Shown here piece by piece: positions 8,424 through 16,144 of a stretch of DNA of 30,565 bases. A model generated the notes under the pieces. It had not been told where the DNA came from, did not search any database, and saw nothing but the letters and a program-made list of their open reading frames with translations. This stretch comes from an uncultured Gemmatimonadota bacterium. Lineage in GTDB: Bacteria > Gemmatimonadota > Gemmatimonadetes > Gemmatimonadales > Gemmatimonadaceae. A program made the translations under genes and the position numbers. The DNA lies in NCBI GenBank assembly GCA_903894655.1, contig CAITQY010000679.1, positions 1 through 30,565 on the forward strand, given 5' to 3'. How positions within the stretch are numbered: position 1 is the first letter of the stretch; each line of letters starts with the position of its first letter.

Positions 8424-8518
8424 AGGAGAAACGGGGAAGAGAATTGGTGGCGGGCGATCATGATCGGTTCGTGCGTATGGGGTTCCGAGTTTCGTGACCA
8501 GCCCCCCAATATTGAACG

Positions 8519-9829
8519 ATGCGCATTCCAGTCGAGAGTTATCACCTCCCGAACGGCCTGCATGTGGTGCTCTCTGAGGATCACACGGCGCCGATCGTCG
8601 CGGTCAATTTGTGGTATCACGTGGGTTCAGCCAATGAGCGGCTTGATCGCACGGGTTTCGCCCACCTGTTCGAGCATATGCTGTTTCAGGGGTCGGCGAA
8701 CGTCGAGGCCAACGAACATTTCGAGCTCGTCCAGCGCGCCGGGGGGACCCTGAACGGGTCGACCTGGCTCGACCGGACCAATTACTACGAGACGGTGCCG
8801 TCGCATCAGATCGCGCTGGCGCTCTGGCTCGAGGCGGACCGGATGGGTCGGATGCTGCCGGGGCTCACCCAGCAGAAGCTCGACACGCAACGTGACGTCG
8901 TGAAAAATGAGCGCCGCTGGTCGGTCGACAACCAGCCGTACGGCACGTGGTGGGAGCGTCTGCCGGCACTCTGTTTCCCGGAGGAGCATCCGTTCCATCA
9001 CTCGTTGATCGGGTCTATGGAGCATCTGACCGACGCGTCGCTCGACGACGTCGCGGACTTCTTCCGGACCTATTACACCCCGGACAACGCCGTGCTCACG
9101 GTGGCGGGTGATTTTGATCGCGCCGAGACGATGCGCCTGATCGAAGAGTACTACGGTCCGATTTCCCGTGGCGCGCCACGTCCACCGCTTCGCGACATGA
9201 CGCTGCCGCCCACTTTTGGAGACACGCGCCGTATGGTGGTCCCCGATGCCGTCGCGTTGCCGCGCCTGTTCGTGGCGTGCCGCACCCCGGTGTTCGGCAG
9301 CGACGGCTACTATGCCGCCTCGCTGGCGGCCACCATCCTCGGCCTGCGGACGGGCTGTCGGTTGGAGCAGTCCCTCGTGCGCAAACAACGCCTCGCCTCG
9401 CAGGCAAGTGCCTTTACGTACGATCTGGCCAAGGGCAGCGACCTGCTCGTGGTAGACGCCACGGCCCACCCGGATGTCACGCCCGAGCAGCTCGAAGCGG
9501 CCGTGCTGGCCGAACTCGATCTGATGCACCAGCATGGCGTCACCGATGTCGAAGTGCAGCGCGCCCGCGCGCTGATCGAAACGAGTTTTGTGACGAGCAT
9601 GCAGTCGGCGGCCGAGCGTGCCGACCAGCTGTCGCGCTTTGCGACGTACTTCGGCGATGCGAGCTTGATCAACGAACAGGTGGAGCGCTACGGCGCGACG
9701 ACGACGGCGGCGGTGTCGGCCCTTGCGCGCGAACGACTGGGTCCTGATAACCGTGCGCTGCTGCTGTACGTACCGGCCGAGGAACAGCCGGACACGGAGC
9801 GGGCCGAGATGGCGGAGGCCAGCGCATGA
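8519..9829 (+). CDS. M16 family zinc peptidase, catalytic subunit
   Basis: This gene encodes 436 residues. The inverted zinc motif HLFEH lies at 49-53 (HxxEH), with the downstream helix Glu at about 131 (VVKNERR) as third ligand, so this is an intact active M16 enzyme. The second M16 repeat lies at about 190-420. No clear signal peptide is seen, so it is probably cytoplasmic, unless it leaves by an atypical route. The next gene starts inside its stop codon (ATGA overlap) and encodes the non-catalytic M16 half, as in two-subunit processing peptidases of the PqqF/MPP type. It should degrade or trim peptides; the substrate is unknown. Confidence 0.94.
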   Translation: MRIPVESYHLPNGLHVVLSEDHTAPIVAVNLWYHVGSANERLDRTGFAHLFEHMLFQGSANVEANEHFELVQRAGGTLNGSTWLDRTNYYETVPSHQIALALWLEADRMGRMLPGLTQQKLDTQRDVVKNERRWSVDNQPYGTWWERLPALCFPEEHPFHHSLIGSMEHLTDASLDDVADFFRTYYTPDNAVLTVAGDFDRAETMRLIEEYYGPISRGAPRPPLRDMTLPPTFGDTRRMVVPDAVALPRLFVACRTPVFGSDGYYAASLAATILGLRTGCRLEQSLVRKQRLASQASAFTYDLAKGSDLLVVDATAHPDVTPEQLEAAVLAELDLMHQHGVTDVEVQRARALIETSFVTSMQSAAERADQLSRFATYFGDASLINEQVERYGATTTAAVSALARERLGPDNRALLLYVPAEEQPDTERAEMAEASA

Positions 9830-11274
9830 CCGACACGCTCGACGTTTCTGCGCAGGACGCCGCTGCGGCGGTGTCTCCTGCGGCGCCGCCTCGTCCGGGG
9901 GCCGGCACGCCCAGCGACTATCGCTTCCCGCACTTCTCCACGCGCATCCTGGCCAACGGTCTGCGACTGATCGTGGCGACGGTGCCGGCGTATCCGGTGG
10001 TGACCACGCTGGCGGTGATCGAAGCGGGCGCTACGCGCGATCCGCGCGATTACGAAGGACTGGCCCAGCTCACCACACGGGCGCTGGCGGAAGGCACGCG
10101 CGACATGAACGCGCTCGAGCTTACCTCGCGGCTCGAAATGCTCGGCACCACGCTCGATACCGGCGCCGACTGGGACTCGGCGATCGTGCAGATCACGGCG
10201 CTGTCGTCACGGATCGATGATGCGGTCGCGGTGCTGTCGGAAGTGCTGCGCTATCCGGCGTTCCCCGAGTCGGAGTTGGAGCGTATGCGAGGCGAGCGGC
10301 TGGCCGATCTGGCGCAGCTGCGAGCCGAACCGCGCGGGTTGTCCGACGTGTTCTTTTCGCGCTTGCTGTACAAGCCCGAATCGCGCTTCGCGCGACTGGC
10401 TGGTGGTGACGAACAGAGCATCATGCGCCTCACGCGCGAGCGTGTGCAGGCGTATCACGCGGAGTTCTATCGTCCGGACTCCACCGCGTTGATGATGGTC
10501 GGTGATATCGATATCGAGCACGCCGTGAAGCTGGCGAGTACGCATTTCGGCGATTGGGCCGGTAAGGCGCCACCGGTGACGGAACCGGTGGATACGCAGC
10601 GGTTCCCCGAGCCGCGCGTGCATCTGGTGCACAAGCCGGACGCGCCACAGTCGGAGGTGCGGGTGGGGCACGTGGCGATTCCGCGCCTCCACGAGGATTA
10701 TTTCCCCGTGGTGGTGATGAACGCGATTCTGGGTGGACTCTTCTCGTCGCGGCTCAATCTGAATCTGCGCGAAGTGCATGCGTACACGTACGGCGCGCAC
10801 TCAGCGTTCGATTGGCGTCGCGCCGCCAGTCCGTTCGAAATTTCGACGGCGGTGGAAACCGCCGTCACCGCGGATGCCTTGCGCGAGATTGCGCTCGAGT
10901 TCGCACGCATTCGTGAAGCGCCGGTGAGCGATGCGGAACTGTCGCTCGCTACGAGTTATCTGGTCGGTGTCTTCCCGATCCGGTTCGAGACCACCGCCGA
11001 AGTGGCGGGTGGGTTGGCAAATGTGGAAATCTTCCGACTGCCGACCAACTACTTCGACACGTATCGTGACCGCGTGAAAGCGGTCACGGCGCAGGATGTG
11101 CTGCGCGTGGCGCAAACGCACCTCGATCCGAGTCGTCTGCAAGTGATCGTGGTGGGTGATGCCACCGCGATCCGACCGACCGTGGAAGCGCTGTCGCTTG
11201 GTCCGGTTACCGTGTACGACCCGGCAGAAGACGATGTCGCTGCCGCGCCTGTGTCTTCCTCCTCAGCCTCCTGA
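9826..11274 (+). CDS. M16 family peptidase-like protein, non-catalytic partner
   Basis: This gene encodes 482 residues with two M16 domains. At the position of the zinc motif the sequence reads GLAQLTTRALAEGT, so HxxEH is lost and the protein should not bind zinc there. The C-terminal half keeps the NLREVHAYTYG block whose Arg/Tyr pair contacts substrate in M16 heterodimers. The first 30 residues are Ala/Pro-rich and probably disordered, and the tail is Ser-rich. The overlap with the preceding catalytic gene implies coupled translation and a heterodimer in which this subunit helps hold substrate. Confidence 0.93.
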   Translation: MTDTLDVSAQDAAAAVSPAAPPRPGAGTPSDYRFPHFSTRILANGLRLIVATVPAYPVVTTLAVIEAGATRDPRDYEGLAQLTTRALAEGTRDMNALELTSRLEMLGTTLDTGADWDSAIVQITALSSRIDDAVAVLSEVLRYPAFPESELERMRGERLADLAQLRAEPRGLSDVFFSRLLYKPESRFARLAGGDEQSIMRLTRERVQAYHAEFYRPDSTALMMVGDIDIEHAVKLASTHFGDWAGKAPPVTEPVDTQRFPEPRVHLVHKPDAPQSEVRVGHVAIPRLHEDYFPVVVMNAILGGLFSSRLNLNLREVHAYTYGAHSAFDWRRAASPFEISTAVETAVTADALREIALEFARIREAPVSDAELSLATSYLVGVFPIRFETTAEVAGGLANVEIFRLPTNYFDTYRDRVKAVTAQDVLRVAQTHLDPSRLQVIVVGDATAIRPTVEALSLGPVTVYDPAEDDVAAAPVSSSSAS

Positions 11275-11280
11275 ATCGAC

Positions 11281-11946
11281 GTGTCGCCAGCGAAGAAGTC
11301 CGTGAAGAAGTCCGTGAAGAAGTCCGTGAAGACGTCCGTGGTGGCGAAGCCCGCTACCAAGCGCGTAAAGCCGCCGAAGTCGCCGTACTACGAAGTGCGG
11401 CGCTCCAAGATCCAAGGGCGTGGTGCGTTCGCGATCCTGCCGATTCGTAAGGGCAAGAAGATCGACGAGTACTGGGGGCAGCCGATCACGCATGAAGAGG
11501 CCGACCGACGGTATGACGACAGTGAAGGACGTCACCATACGTTCCTGTTCGTGCTCGACGACGACACGGTGCTCGACGCGCGGTTCGGCGGGAACGACGC
11601 GCGCTTCATCAATCACTCGTGCGATCCGAACTGCGAGACGGTGATCGAAGACGGCCACATCTGGATCAAGGCGACCAAGGCGATCACGCCGGAAACAGAG
11701 CTGGTGTACGACTATCGATTCGAGTGGCAGGACGAGTACGAGCCGGAGGACGTGCGCTATTACGCGTGTCGTTGTGGTACGAAGAAATGTCGCGGGACGA
11801 TTCTGCGCATTCCGGTGTACCTGCGTCCGACGATCAAGCAGTGGTTGGCGGGCAATGACGTGCCGCTGCCGAAGAAGCCGAAGAAAGGCGCCAAGAAGGC
11901 GGTGAAGAAGGTGGTGAAGAAGGTGATCAAGAAGGCGGTCCGCTGA
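11281..11946 (+). CDS. SET-domain lysine methyltransferase with histone-H1-like tails
   Basis: This gene encodes 221 residues. A SET domain (about 36-148) has GRGAF (46-50), RFINHSCDPNC (108-118) and YDY (143-145), the core S-adenosylmethionine and lysine-channel motifs. It is followed by a post-SET-like zinc motif CRC-x4-C (Cys163, Cys165, Cys170) that would pair with the Cys of NHSC. Both ends are lysine-rich: an N-terminal KKSV repeat (5-20, from a 12-bp DNA repeat) and a C-terminal AKKAVKKVVKKVIKK tail (204-218), like histone H1 tails. The enzyme should methylate lysines of some protein, possibly DNA-bound, possibly its own tails. The start is GTG at 11281, 6 bp after the M16 gene. The Nudix gene start overlaps its stop. 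Confidence 0.93.
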   Translation: MSPAKKSVKKSVKKSVKTSVVAKPATKRVKPPKSPYYEVRRSKIQGRGAFAILPIRKGKKIDEYWGQPITHEEADRRYDDSEGRHHTFLFVLDDDTVLDARFGGNDARFINHSCDPNCETVIEDGHIWIKATKAITPETELVYDYRFEWQDEYEPEDVRYYACRCGTKKCRGTILRIPVYLRPTIKQWLAGNDVPLPKKPKKGAKKAVKKVVKKVIKKAVR

Positions 11947-12503
11947 TGGCCATCGAACGGCAGGGACCGGGCAAGATTATCGGGACGCGCGGGTATACGG
12001 GGAAGGTGATTTCGATTGACATCGATACCGTGCGTTTCCCTGATGGCTCGACGGGGCAGCTGGAGATGGTGCGTCATCCGGGGGCCAGTGCGGTGGTACC
12101 GCTGCTTGGCGACCTCGACGATGATCCCGAGGTCCTGCTAATCCGGCAGTATCGCTATGCGGCGGAGGGATATCTGTACGAAATCCCAGCCGGCCGTCTG
12201 GATGCCGGGGAGGAGCCGCTCGCCTGCGCGCATCGCGAGCTCAAGGAGGAAACCGGATACACGGCGTCGCGTGTCGAACATCTGTTCACGATGTACACGA
12301 CGCCCGGCTTCACCGACGAGAAGATCCATCTGTTCATGGCGACGGGGCTCGAGGCGGGCGAGTGGAAGCGGGAAGCGGATGAGTTCATGGAGTTGGCGCC
12401 AACCAAGCTGTCGCGGGCGCTCTCCATGATCGAGCAGGGCGAAATTCAGGATGCCAAGACGGCGCTCGCGCTGCTGTATACCGCGGGATTTCGTCTGAAC
12501 TGA
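11946..12503 (+). CDS. Nudix hydrolase, ADP-ribose pyrophosphatase-like
   Basis: This gene encodes 185 residues. The Nudix box fits GX5EX7REUXEEXGU exactly at 83-105, from GRLDAGE through RELKEETGY. The preceding YEIPAG block and the QYRYAAEGYLYE stretch are typical of ADP-sugar pyrophosphatases (NudF type), which split ADP-ribose into AMP and ribose 5-phosphate. The predicted location is cytoplasm. The ATG overlaps the SET gene stop by one base (TGATG), so it is the last gene of the M16-M16-SET-Nudix operon. Substrate preference cannot be told from sequence alone. Confidence 0.93.
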   Translation: MAIERQGPGKIIGTRGYTGKVISIDIDTVRFPDGSTGQLEMVRHPGASAVVPLLGDLDDDPEVLLIRQYRYAAEGYLYEIPAGRLDAGEEPLACAHRELKEETGYTASRVEHLFTMYTTPGFTDEKIHLFMATGLEAGEWKREADEFMELAPTKLSRALSMIEQGEIQDAKTALALLYTAGFRLN

Positions 12504-12768
12504 CAGGGTCTGTCCTCTTTCCGTGTCCTCTTTCAGAGACATCCTGGAAGGGAAAACGGAATCCGCCGACCTCGTGACCTAGGGCACAGCATGGCAAGTC
12601 GTTTTGAATTAACGACTTAGAATGGAAGGTTCCCTAAAGTTCCTTCCGGCACGCCCTATGCACTAGGTCCCGTATGTGCGACGACATGGTCTGCCGGATC
12701 GTCCGGCCATCTGGTCGAAGCACCGTGAGTCTTCGGGCTCGCGTCACCGCAGGCGGAGGACTCGATCC
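12504..12768 (+). promoter_or_regulatory. Leader region of the sigma-factor gene with a hairpin-forming inverted repeat
   Basis: This 265-bp gap carries a perfect 8-bp inverted repeat, AAGTCGTT (12596-12603) / AACGACTT (12611-12618), around an AT-rich 7-nt loop. A weaker GGAAGG (12624-12629) / CCTTCC (12642-12647) dyad lies beside it. Two TGTCCTCTTTC-like steps sit at 12509-12533. The first dyad could end the upstream operon or bind a regulator of the sigma gene. No convincing -35/-10 pair was identified. Confidence 0.4.
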
Positions 12769-13413
12769 ATGGCGGAACTGGCTCGCACGAAACTGACGTC
12801 ACAGCGCACCTCCGTGGTGCCGGTGCGCGAGCATCTGCGCAGCCTCGAGGATGGGGATGTGGTGTCGGCGTTTCTCGGAGGCGAGGAACGCGCCTTCGAA
12901 GAGCTCGTCGACCGGTATCAGGGTCGGCTGCTGAACTTCGTCTACCGCACGATCGGTGACCGCGACCGCGCCGAAGATCTGGTGCAGGAAGTGTTCATCC
13001 GCGTGTACCGCCATATCGGACGTTTCGACCGCTCGAAGAAGTTTTCGACGTGGATTTATACGATCGCCTCGAATCTGGCGAAGAACGAACTGCGCAACCG
13101 CTCGCGCAATCCGCTGGTGCTCTTCCAGACGATCAAGGCCAAGTTCGAGGACGAGGATCGCCCGCTCCAGTTCGAGGACGTGCACACGCGCCCGGACGAC
13201 CTGTTCCGGAAGCGTCACCTGAAGGAGATGGTGGAGCAGTCGGTTGGTCAGCTGCCGGCCCATCACCGCGAGGTGTTCGTGCTGCGTGAGTTGGAAGGCA
13301 AGTCGTACGAGGAAATCGCCGAGATCACCGGCGTGAACCTTGGTACCGTGAAATCGCGTCTCAATCGTGCCCGCACGGCCTTTGCCGACATCATCGCGCC
13401 ACTGGTGCGATAG
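12769..13413 (+). CDS. RNA polymerase sigma-70 factor, ECF type
   Basis: This gene encodes 214 residues. Region 2 (about 43-110) contains RYQGRLLNFVYRTIGDRDRAEDLVQEVFIRVYRHI and FSTWIYTIASNLAKNELRNR. Region 4 (about 155-210) contains LPAHHREVFVLRELEGKSYEEIAEITGVNLGTVKSRLNRAR. There is no region 1 or 3, as usual for ECF factors. The frame is open from 12676, but ATG at 12769 has a strong GGCGGAGGA at 12752-12760 and gives a normal N-terminus. A zinc-finger membrane protein that looks like its anti-sigma factor follows after 178 bp. The target promoters are unknown. Confidence 0.95.
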   Translation: MAELARTKLTSQRTSVVPVREHLRSLEDGDVVSAFLGGEERAFEELVDRYQGRLLNFVYRTIGDRDRAEDLVQEVFIRVYRHIGRFDRSKKFSTWIYTIASNLAKNELRNRSRNPLVLFQTIKAKFEDEDRPLQFEDVHTRPDDLFRKRHLKEMVEQSVGQLPAHHREVFVLRELEGKSYEEIAEITGVNLGTVKSRLNRARTAFADIIAPLVR

Positions 13414-13442
13414 GCTACACGGTCGAAAGCGCCGCTCGATTC

Positions 13443-13473
13443 ACCCCCCGCCGGGATTGCCATGGCGGGGGGT
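13443..13473. terminator. Strong GC hairpin between sigma and anti-sigma genes
   Basis: ACCCCCCGCC (13443-13452) and GGCGGGGGGT (13464-13473) pair perfectly over 10 bp around an 11-nt loop, 30 bp after the sigma stop. The T-rich run after it is weak (TTGTGCGTTTG). It can end or attenuate the sigma transcript before the anti-sigma gene, which would set the ratio of the two proteins. Confidence 0.65.
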
Positions 13474-13591
13474 TGTGCGTTTGCATACAGACTGAGCTGT
13501 GGATCCGGACCGCGGAACCGCACCATAGGCCACGGGTATCCTGCCGTGCGAGCGTCCGCGATGCCTTCTACAACGAGTCAATAGCGTACTG

Positions 13592-14179
13592 ATGGACTGC
13601 AAGAGCTTCCGAAAGCAGCACCTGGCGTATCTGGATGACACGATGCCTGGCGACGAGATGTCCGCCGCGCAGTGTCATGTGATGGTCTGCGACGGCTGTG
13701 CCGCCCACGACACGCTGGTGCGTCGTTCGCTGATGGTCGCGCGCAGCATGCCCATGCTCGAACCCAGCGCGGCTTTTCAGGCCCGGCTTCGCGCCCGCCT
13801 GGCCGAATGCCGCGAAGAGTGCCGCGACGAGCGGACCGCGATGGCCGCCCGGACGGCCCTGTTGGCCGTACCGCGCTCGGCCGACGCGCGCTCGGTGTCC
13901 TCGCGGAACTCGCGCGTGGTGATGGCGGTGGCGGCCAGCGCGATGCTTGGCGCGTTCGTCTGGCAGGGGTGGCGCACCTCGACCCCGGAGCTTTCGATGC
14001 AGCCCGTGATTGCCTCGCAGCCGGCGATGCCGACGCCGGCGTCGTATATCACGCCCGAATTGATGCAGGCGATGGCGACCGGTAACCCGGTCTGGCCGGC
14101 GGCCATGATCATCGAGGATGCCCCGACGCATTTCGTGCGCAGCGACTTCTCCCAGGCGACCTTCTCGCCATTGCGCTGA
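13592..14179 (+). CDS. Zinc-finger anti-sigma-like membrane protein
   Basis: This gene encodes 195 residues. The N-terminus (MDCKSFRKQHLAYLDDTMPG) and the HVMVCDGC motif at 29-36 match the HxxxCxxC site of zinc-binding anti-sigma (zf-HC2/ZAS) domains. One hydrophobic segment at about 108-125 (RVVMAVAASAMLGAFVW) should cross the membrane, leaving a Pro/Ala/Met-rich outer tail of about 65 residues. In the known pairs such a protein holds its ECF sigma at the membrane until a signal releases it. The neighbouring upstream sigma gene supports that role. The outer tail has no recognised sensor domain. Confidence 0.85.
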   Translation: MDCKSFRKQHLAYLDDTMPGDEMSAAQCHVMVCDGCAAHDTLVRRSLMVARSMPMLEPSAAFQARLRARLAECREECRDERTAMAARTALLAVPRSADARSVSSRNSRVVMAVAASAMLGAFVWQGWRTSTPELSMQPVIASQPAMPTPASYITPELMQAMATGNPVWPAAMIIEDAPTHFVRSDFSQATFSPLR

Positions 14180-14210
14180 AGTTCGACCGGCGGCCCCTTA
14201 TCTTGCTGGG

Positions 14211-15287
14211 ATGGCCAAAGAATCGTCGCCCCTCCGCGTCGTGCAGGCCGCGATTCAGTCGCGGAGCTTCGCGCCTGTGTATTACCTGTATGGCGACGAT
14301 GATTATCTGAAGGACGGTGCGGTGCGTGATCTGCTCGACGCGTCGATCGATCCGAGCACGCGCGACTTCAACTGCGAGATCCGTCGCGCCAGCGAACTGG
14401 ATGCCGCCGCGGTGAGCAGCTTGCTGTCGACGCCGCCGATGCTGGCCGAGAAACGCGCGGTGGTCCTCCGCGATGTAACGGCGCTCAAGAAAGCGGCGCG
14501 ACAGCAGCTCGACCAGTATCTCAAGCGCCCGGCCAGCGACACGCTGCTGTTGTTGGTGAGTCCTGCCGGCACAAAGGTTGACGCGGCGATCGCCGCCGCG
14601 TCAGAGTCGCTCGAATTTGCACCACTCACCCCCGAGCGCATCCGCCGCTGGATCGCGCATCATGCGACGACGGTGCTGGCGGTGAACATTGCCGATGACG
14701 CCGCCCAGCTGTTACAGCAGGCGGTGGGCAACGATCTGCATCAGCTGGCGTCGGAGCTCGACAAGTGCGCCAGCTACGCGATCGGGGTCGACCGGGACAT
14801 TCGCGCCACCATCGATGTGGATATGGTTTCGGCCGTCGTGGGGATCCGGCGTGGCGAAACGGTGACCGATCTGCTCGATGCCGTGGCGCGACAGGACGCC
14901 GCCGCCGCGGTGACGTTGGTGGCACACGTGCTCGGGCAGCCGAAAGTGACGGCGGTGCAAGTCGTGATGATGTTGAGCACGCAGGCGTTTGCGCTGTCGT
15001 TCGGGCGCGCCCGGCGTGATGCGGGGATTCCTACCAATCGGTTGCCGCAGGAGTTTTTCGCGTTCCTCAAGGAGACTGGCGGGTATCCCGGCCGGCCGTG
15101 GAACGAGGCGTCCTCAGCGTGGACCAAGGTCACCGAGCAGTGGAGTGCGGCGGCGTGTGAGCAGGCACTCGTCTTGTTGCTGGAAGCGGATATCGCGCTC
15201 AAGGAAACCACGGTCTCGAATGCGGAGCAGATCCTCATGTCCCTCGTGCTCAGTCTCTGTGCTACGCGTCGCCGGAAGGCGGCGTGA
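14211..15287 (+). CDS. holA: DNA polymerase III subunit delta
   Basis: This gene encodes 358 residues, the usual size for HolA, the clamp-loader subunit that opens the beta sliding clamp. The N-terminal block PVYYLYGDDDYLKDGAV (22-38) and the domain order, an AAA+-like N-terminal part, helical lid and C-terminal helical collar (VVMMLSTQAFAL, then LLEADIALKETT near the end), match the family. The frame is open from 14118, but ATG at 14211 is chosen because the longer start would overlap the anti-sigma gene and add an unrelated N-terminus. The next gene starts in its stop (TGATG), so holA leads a tight operon with the SPOR gene and mutS. Confidence 0.92.
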   Translation: MAKESSPLRVVQAAIQSRSFAPVYYLYGDDDYLKDGAVRDLLDASIDPSTRDFNCEIRRASELDAAAVSSLLSTPPMLAEKRAVVLRDVTALKKAARQQLDQYLKRPASDTLLLLVSPAGTKVDAAIAAASESLEFAPLTPERIRRWIAHHATTVLAVNIADDAAQLLQQAVGNDLHQLASELDKCASYAIGVDRDIRATIDVDMVSAVVGIRRGETVTDLLDAVARQDAAAAVTLVAHVLGQPKVTAVQVVMMLSTQAFALSFGRARRDAGIPTNRLPQEFFAFLKETGGYPGRPWNEASSAWTKVTEQWSAAACEQALVLLLEADIALKETTVSNAEQILMSLVLSLCATRRRKAA

Positions 15288-16144
15288 TGGATCGTGCGAC
15301 GCGGACGATAGCGGCCACCGGTTGCGCTGCGATGCTGTGGCTCGCACCGATGGTGTCGGCGCAGGTGACGCCGGCGGTGGAGCGGACCACGGCGCGTGCC
15401 CGCGCCATGGTAGACGGCGGTGATGGTGCCGCCGCGCGTACGCTGCTGGATTCGCTGGTCGGTGCCGTGCCGGTGGGGACGTTCGATTTTGCGGAAGCGC
15501 TGTACTGGCGCGCGGTGCTCGCCGAACGCATCGGTGACGCGGAGCGCGACTGGAAGCGACTGGTGATCGATGTGCCGTTGTCGCCGCGTGCCCCCGACGC
15601 GCTGGTGCGGTTGGGCGAGCTGGATATGCTGCGCGGACATCCGGCCGAGGCGCGCGTGTATTTCACACGCTTGCTGCGCGACTTCCCGAGTGGCGTGTAT
15701 CGCGCGAAGGGGCTGCTCTGGCTGACGCGCAGCTACTTCGAAGAGCGCAACATGGCGGGTGGTTGCGGTGCGCTCGATTCGCTGCGCGGCGTCGAGATCG
15801 CGGAAGGCGAATTGCGGCTGCAGTCGGACGAACTGCAGCGCCGGTGCACGGTCGCGATGTCGAACAGCACGCCGGCCGCGGCCGAGAAACCGGTGCCGTC
15901 GGCGGCGCCGGTGGCAGGATCGGGACGCTACTCCGTGCAGCTGGCGGCGTATGATACGCGCGCTGACGCCGACAAAGCCGTGCAGCGTCTCAGCAGGCGT
16001 GACATCGACGCGCGCATCGACGGCGAGCAGAAGCCATTCCGCGTACGTGTGGGCTCCTACGCGACGCGCGCCGAGGCGACCAGTGCGCTGAACCGACTGA
16101 AGAAACTCGGGTTGACTGGCTTCGTGGCGGAGCGCACGCCGTGA
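15287..16144 (+). CDS. Exported SPOR-domain protein with TPR-like region
   Basis: This gene encodes 285 residues. A signal peptide ends near MVSAQ (about residues 22-25). The middle (about 35-180) is helical with TPR-like content (FAEALYWRAVLAERIG, PDALVRLGELDMLRG, AEARVYFTRLLRDFP), similar to YbgF-type periplasmic proteins. The C-terminal 70 residues are a SPOR domain (GRYSVQLAAYDTRADADKAV, then VRVGSYATRAEATSALNRL), which binds denuded glycan strands of septal peptidoglycan. It should act in the periplasm, perhaps at the division site. The start overlaps holA and its stop overlaps the GTG of mutS. Its place among DNA-metabolism genes is probably due to shared transcription, not function. 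Confidence 0.88.
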   Translation: MDRATRTIAATGCAAMLWLAPMVSAQVTPAVERTTARARAMVDGGDGAAARTLLDSLVGAVPVGTFDFAEALYWRAVLAERIGDAERDWKRLVIDVPLSPRAPDALVRLGELDMLRGHPAEARVYFTRLLRDFPSGVYRAKGLLWLTRSYFEERNMAGGCGALDSLRGVEIAEGELRLQSDELQRRCTVAMSNSTPAAAEKPVPSAAPVAGSGRYSVQLAAYDTRADADKAVQRLSRRDIDARIDGEQKPFRVRVGSYATRAEATSALNRLKKLGLTGFVAERTP

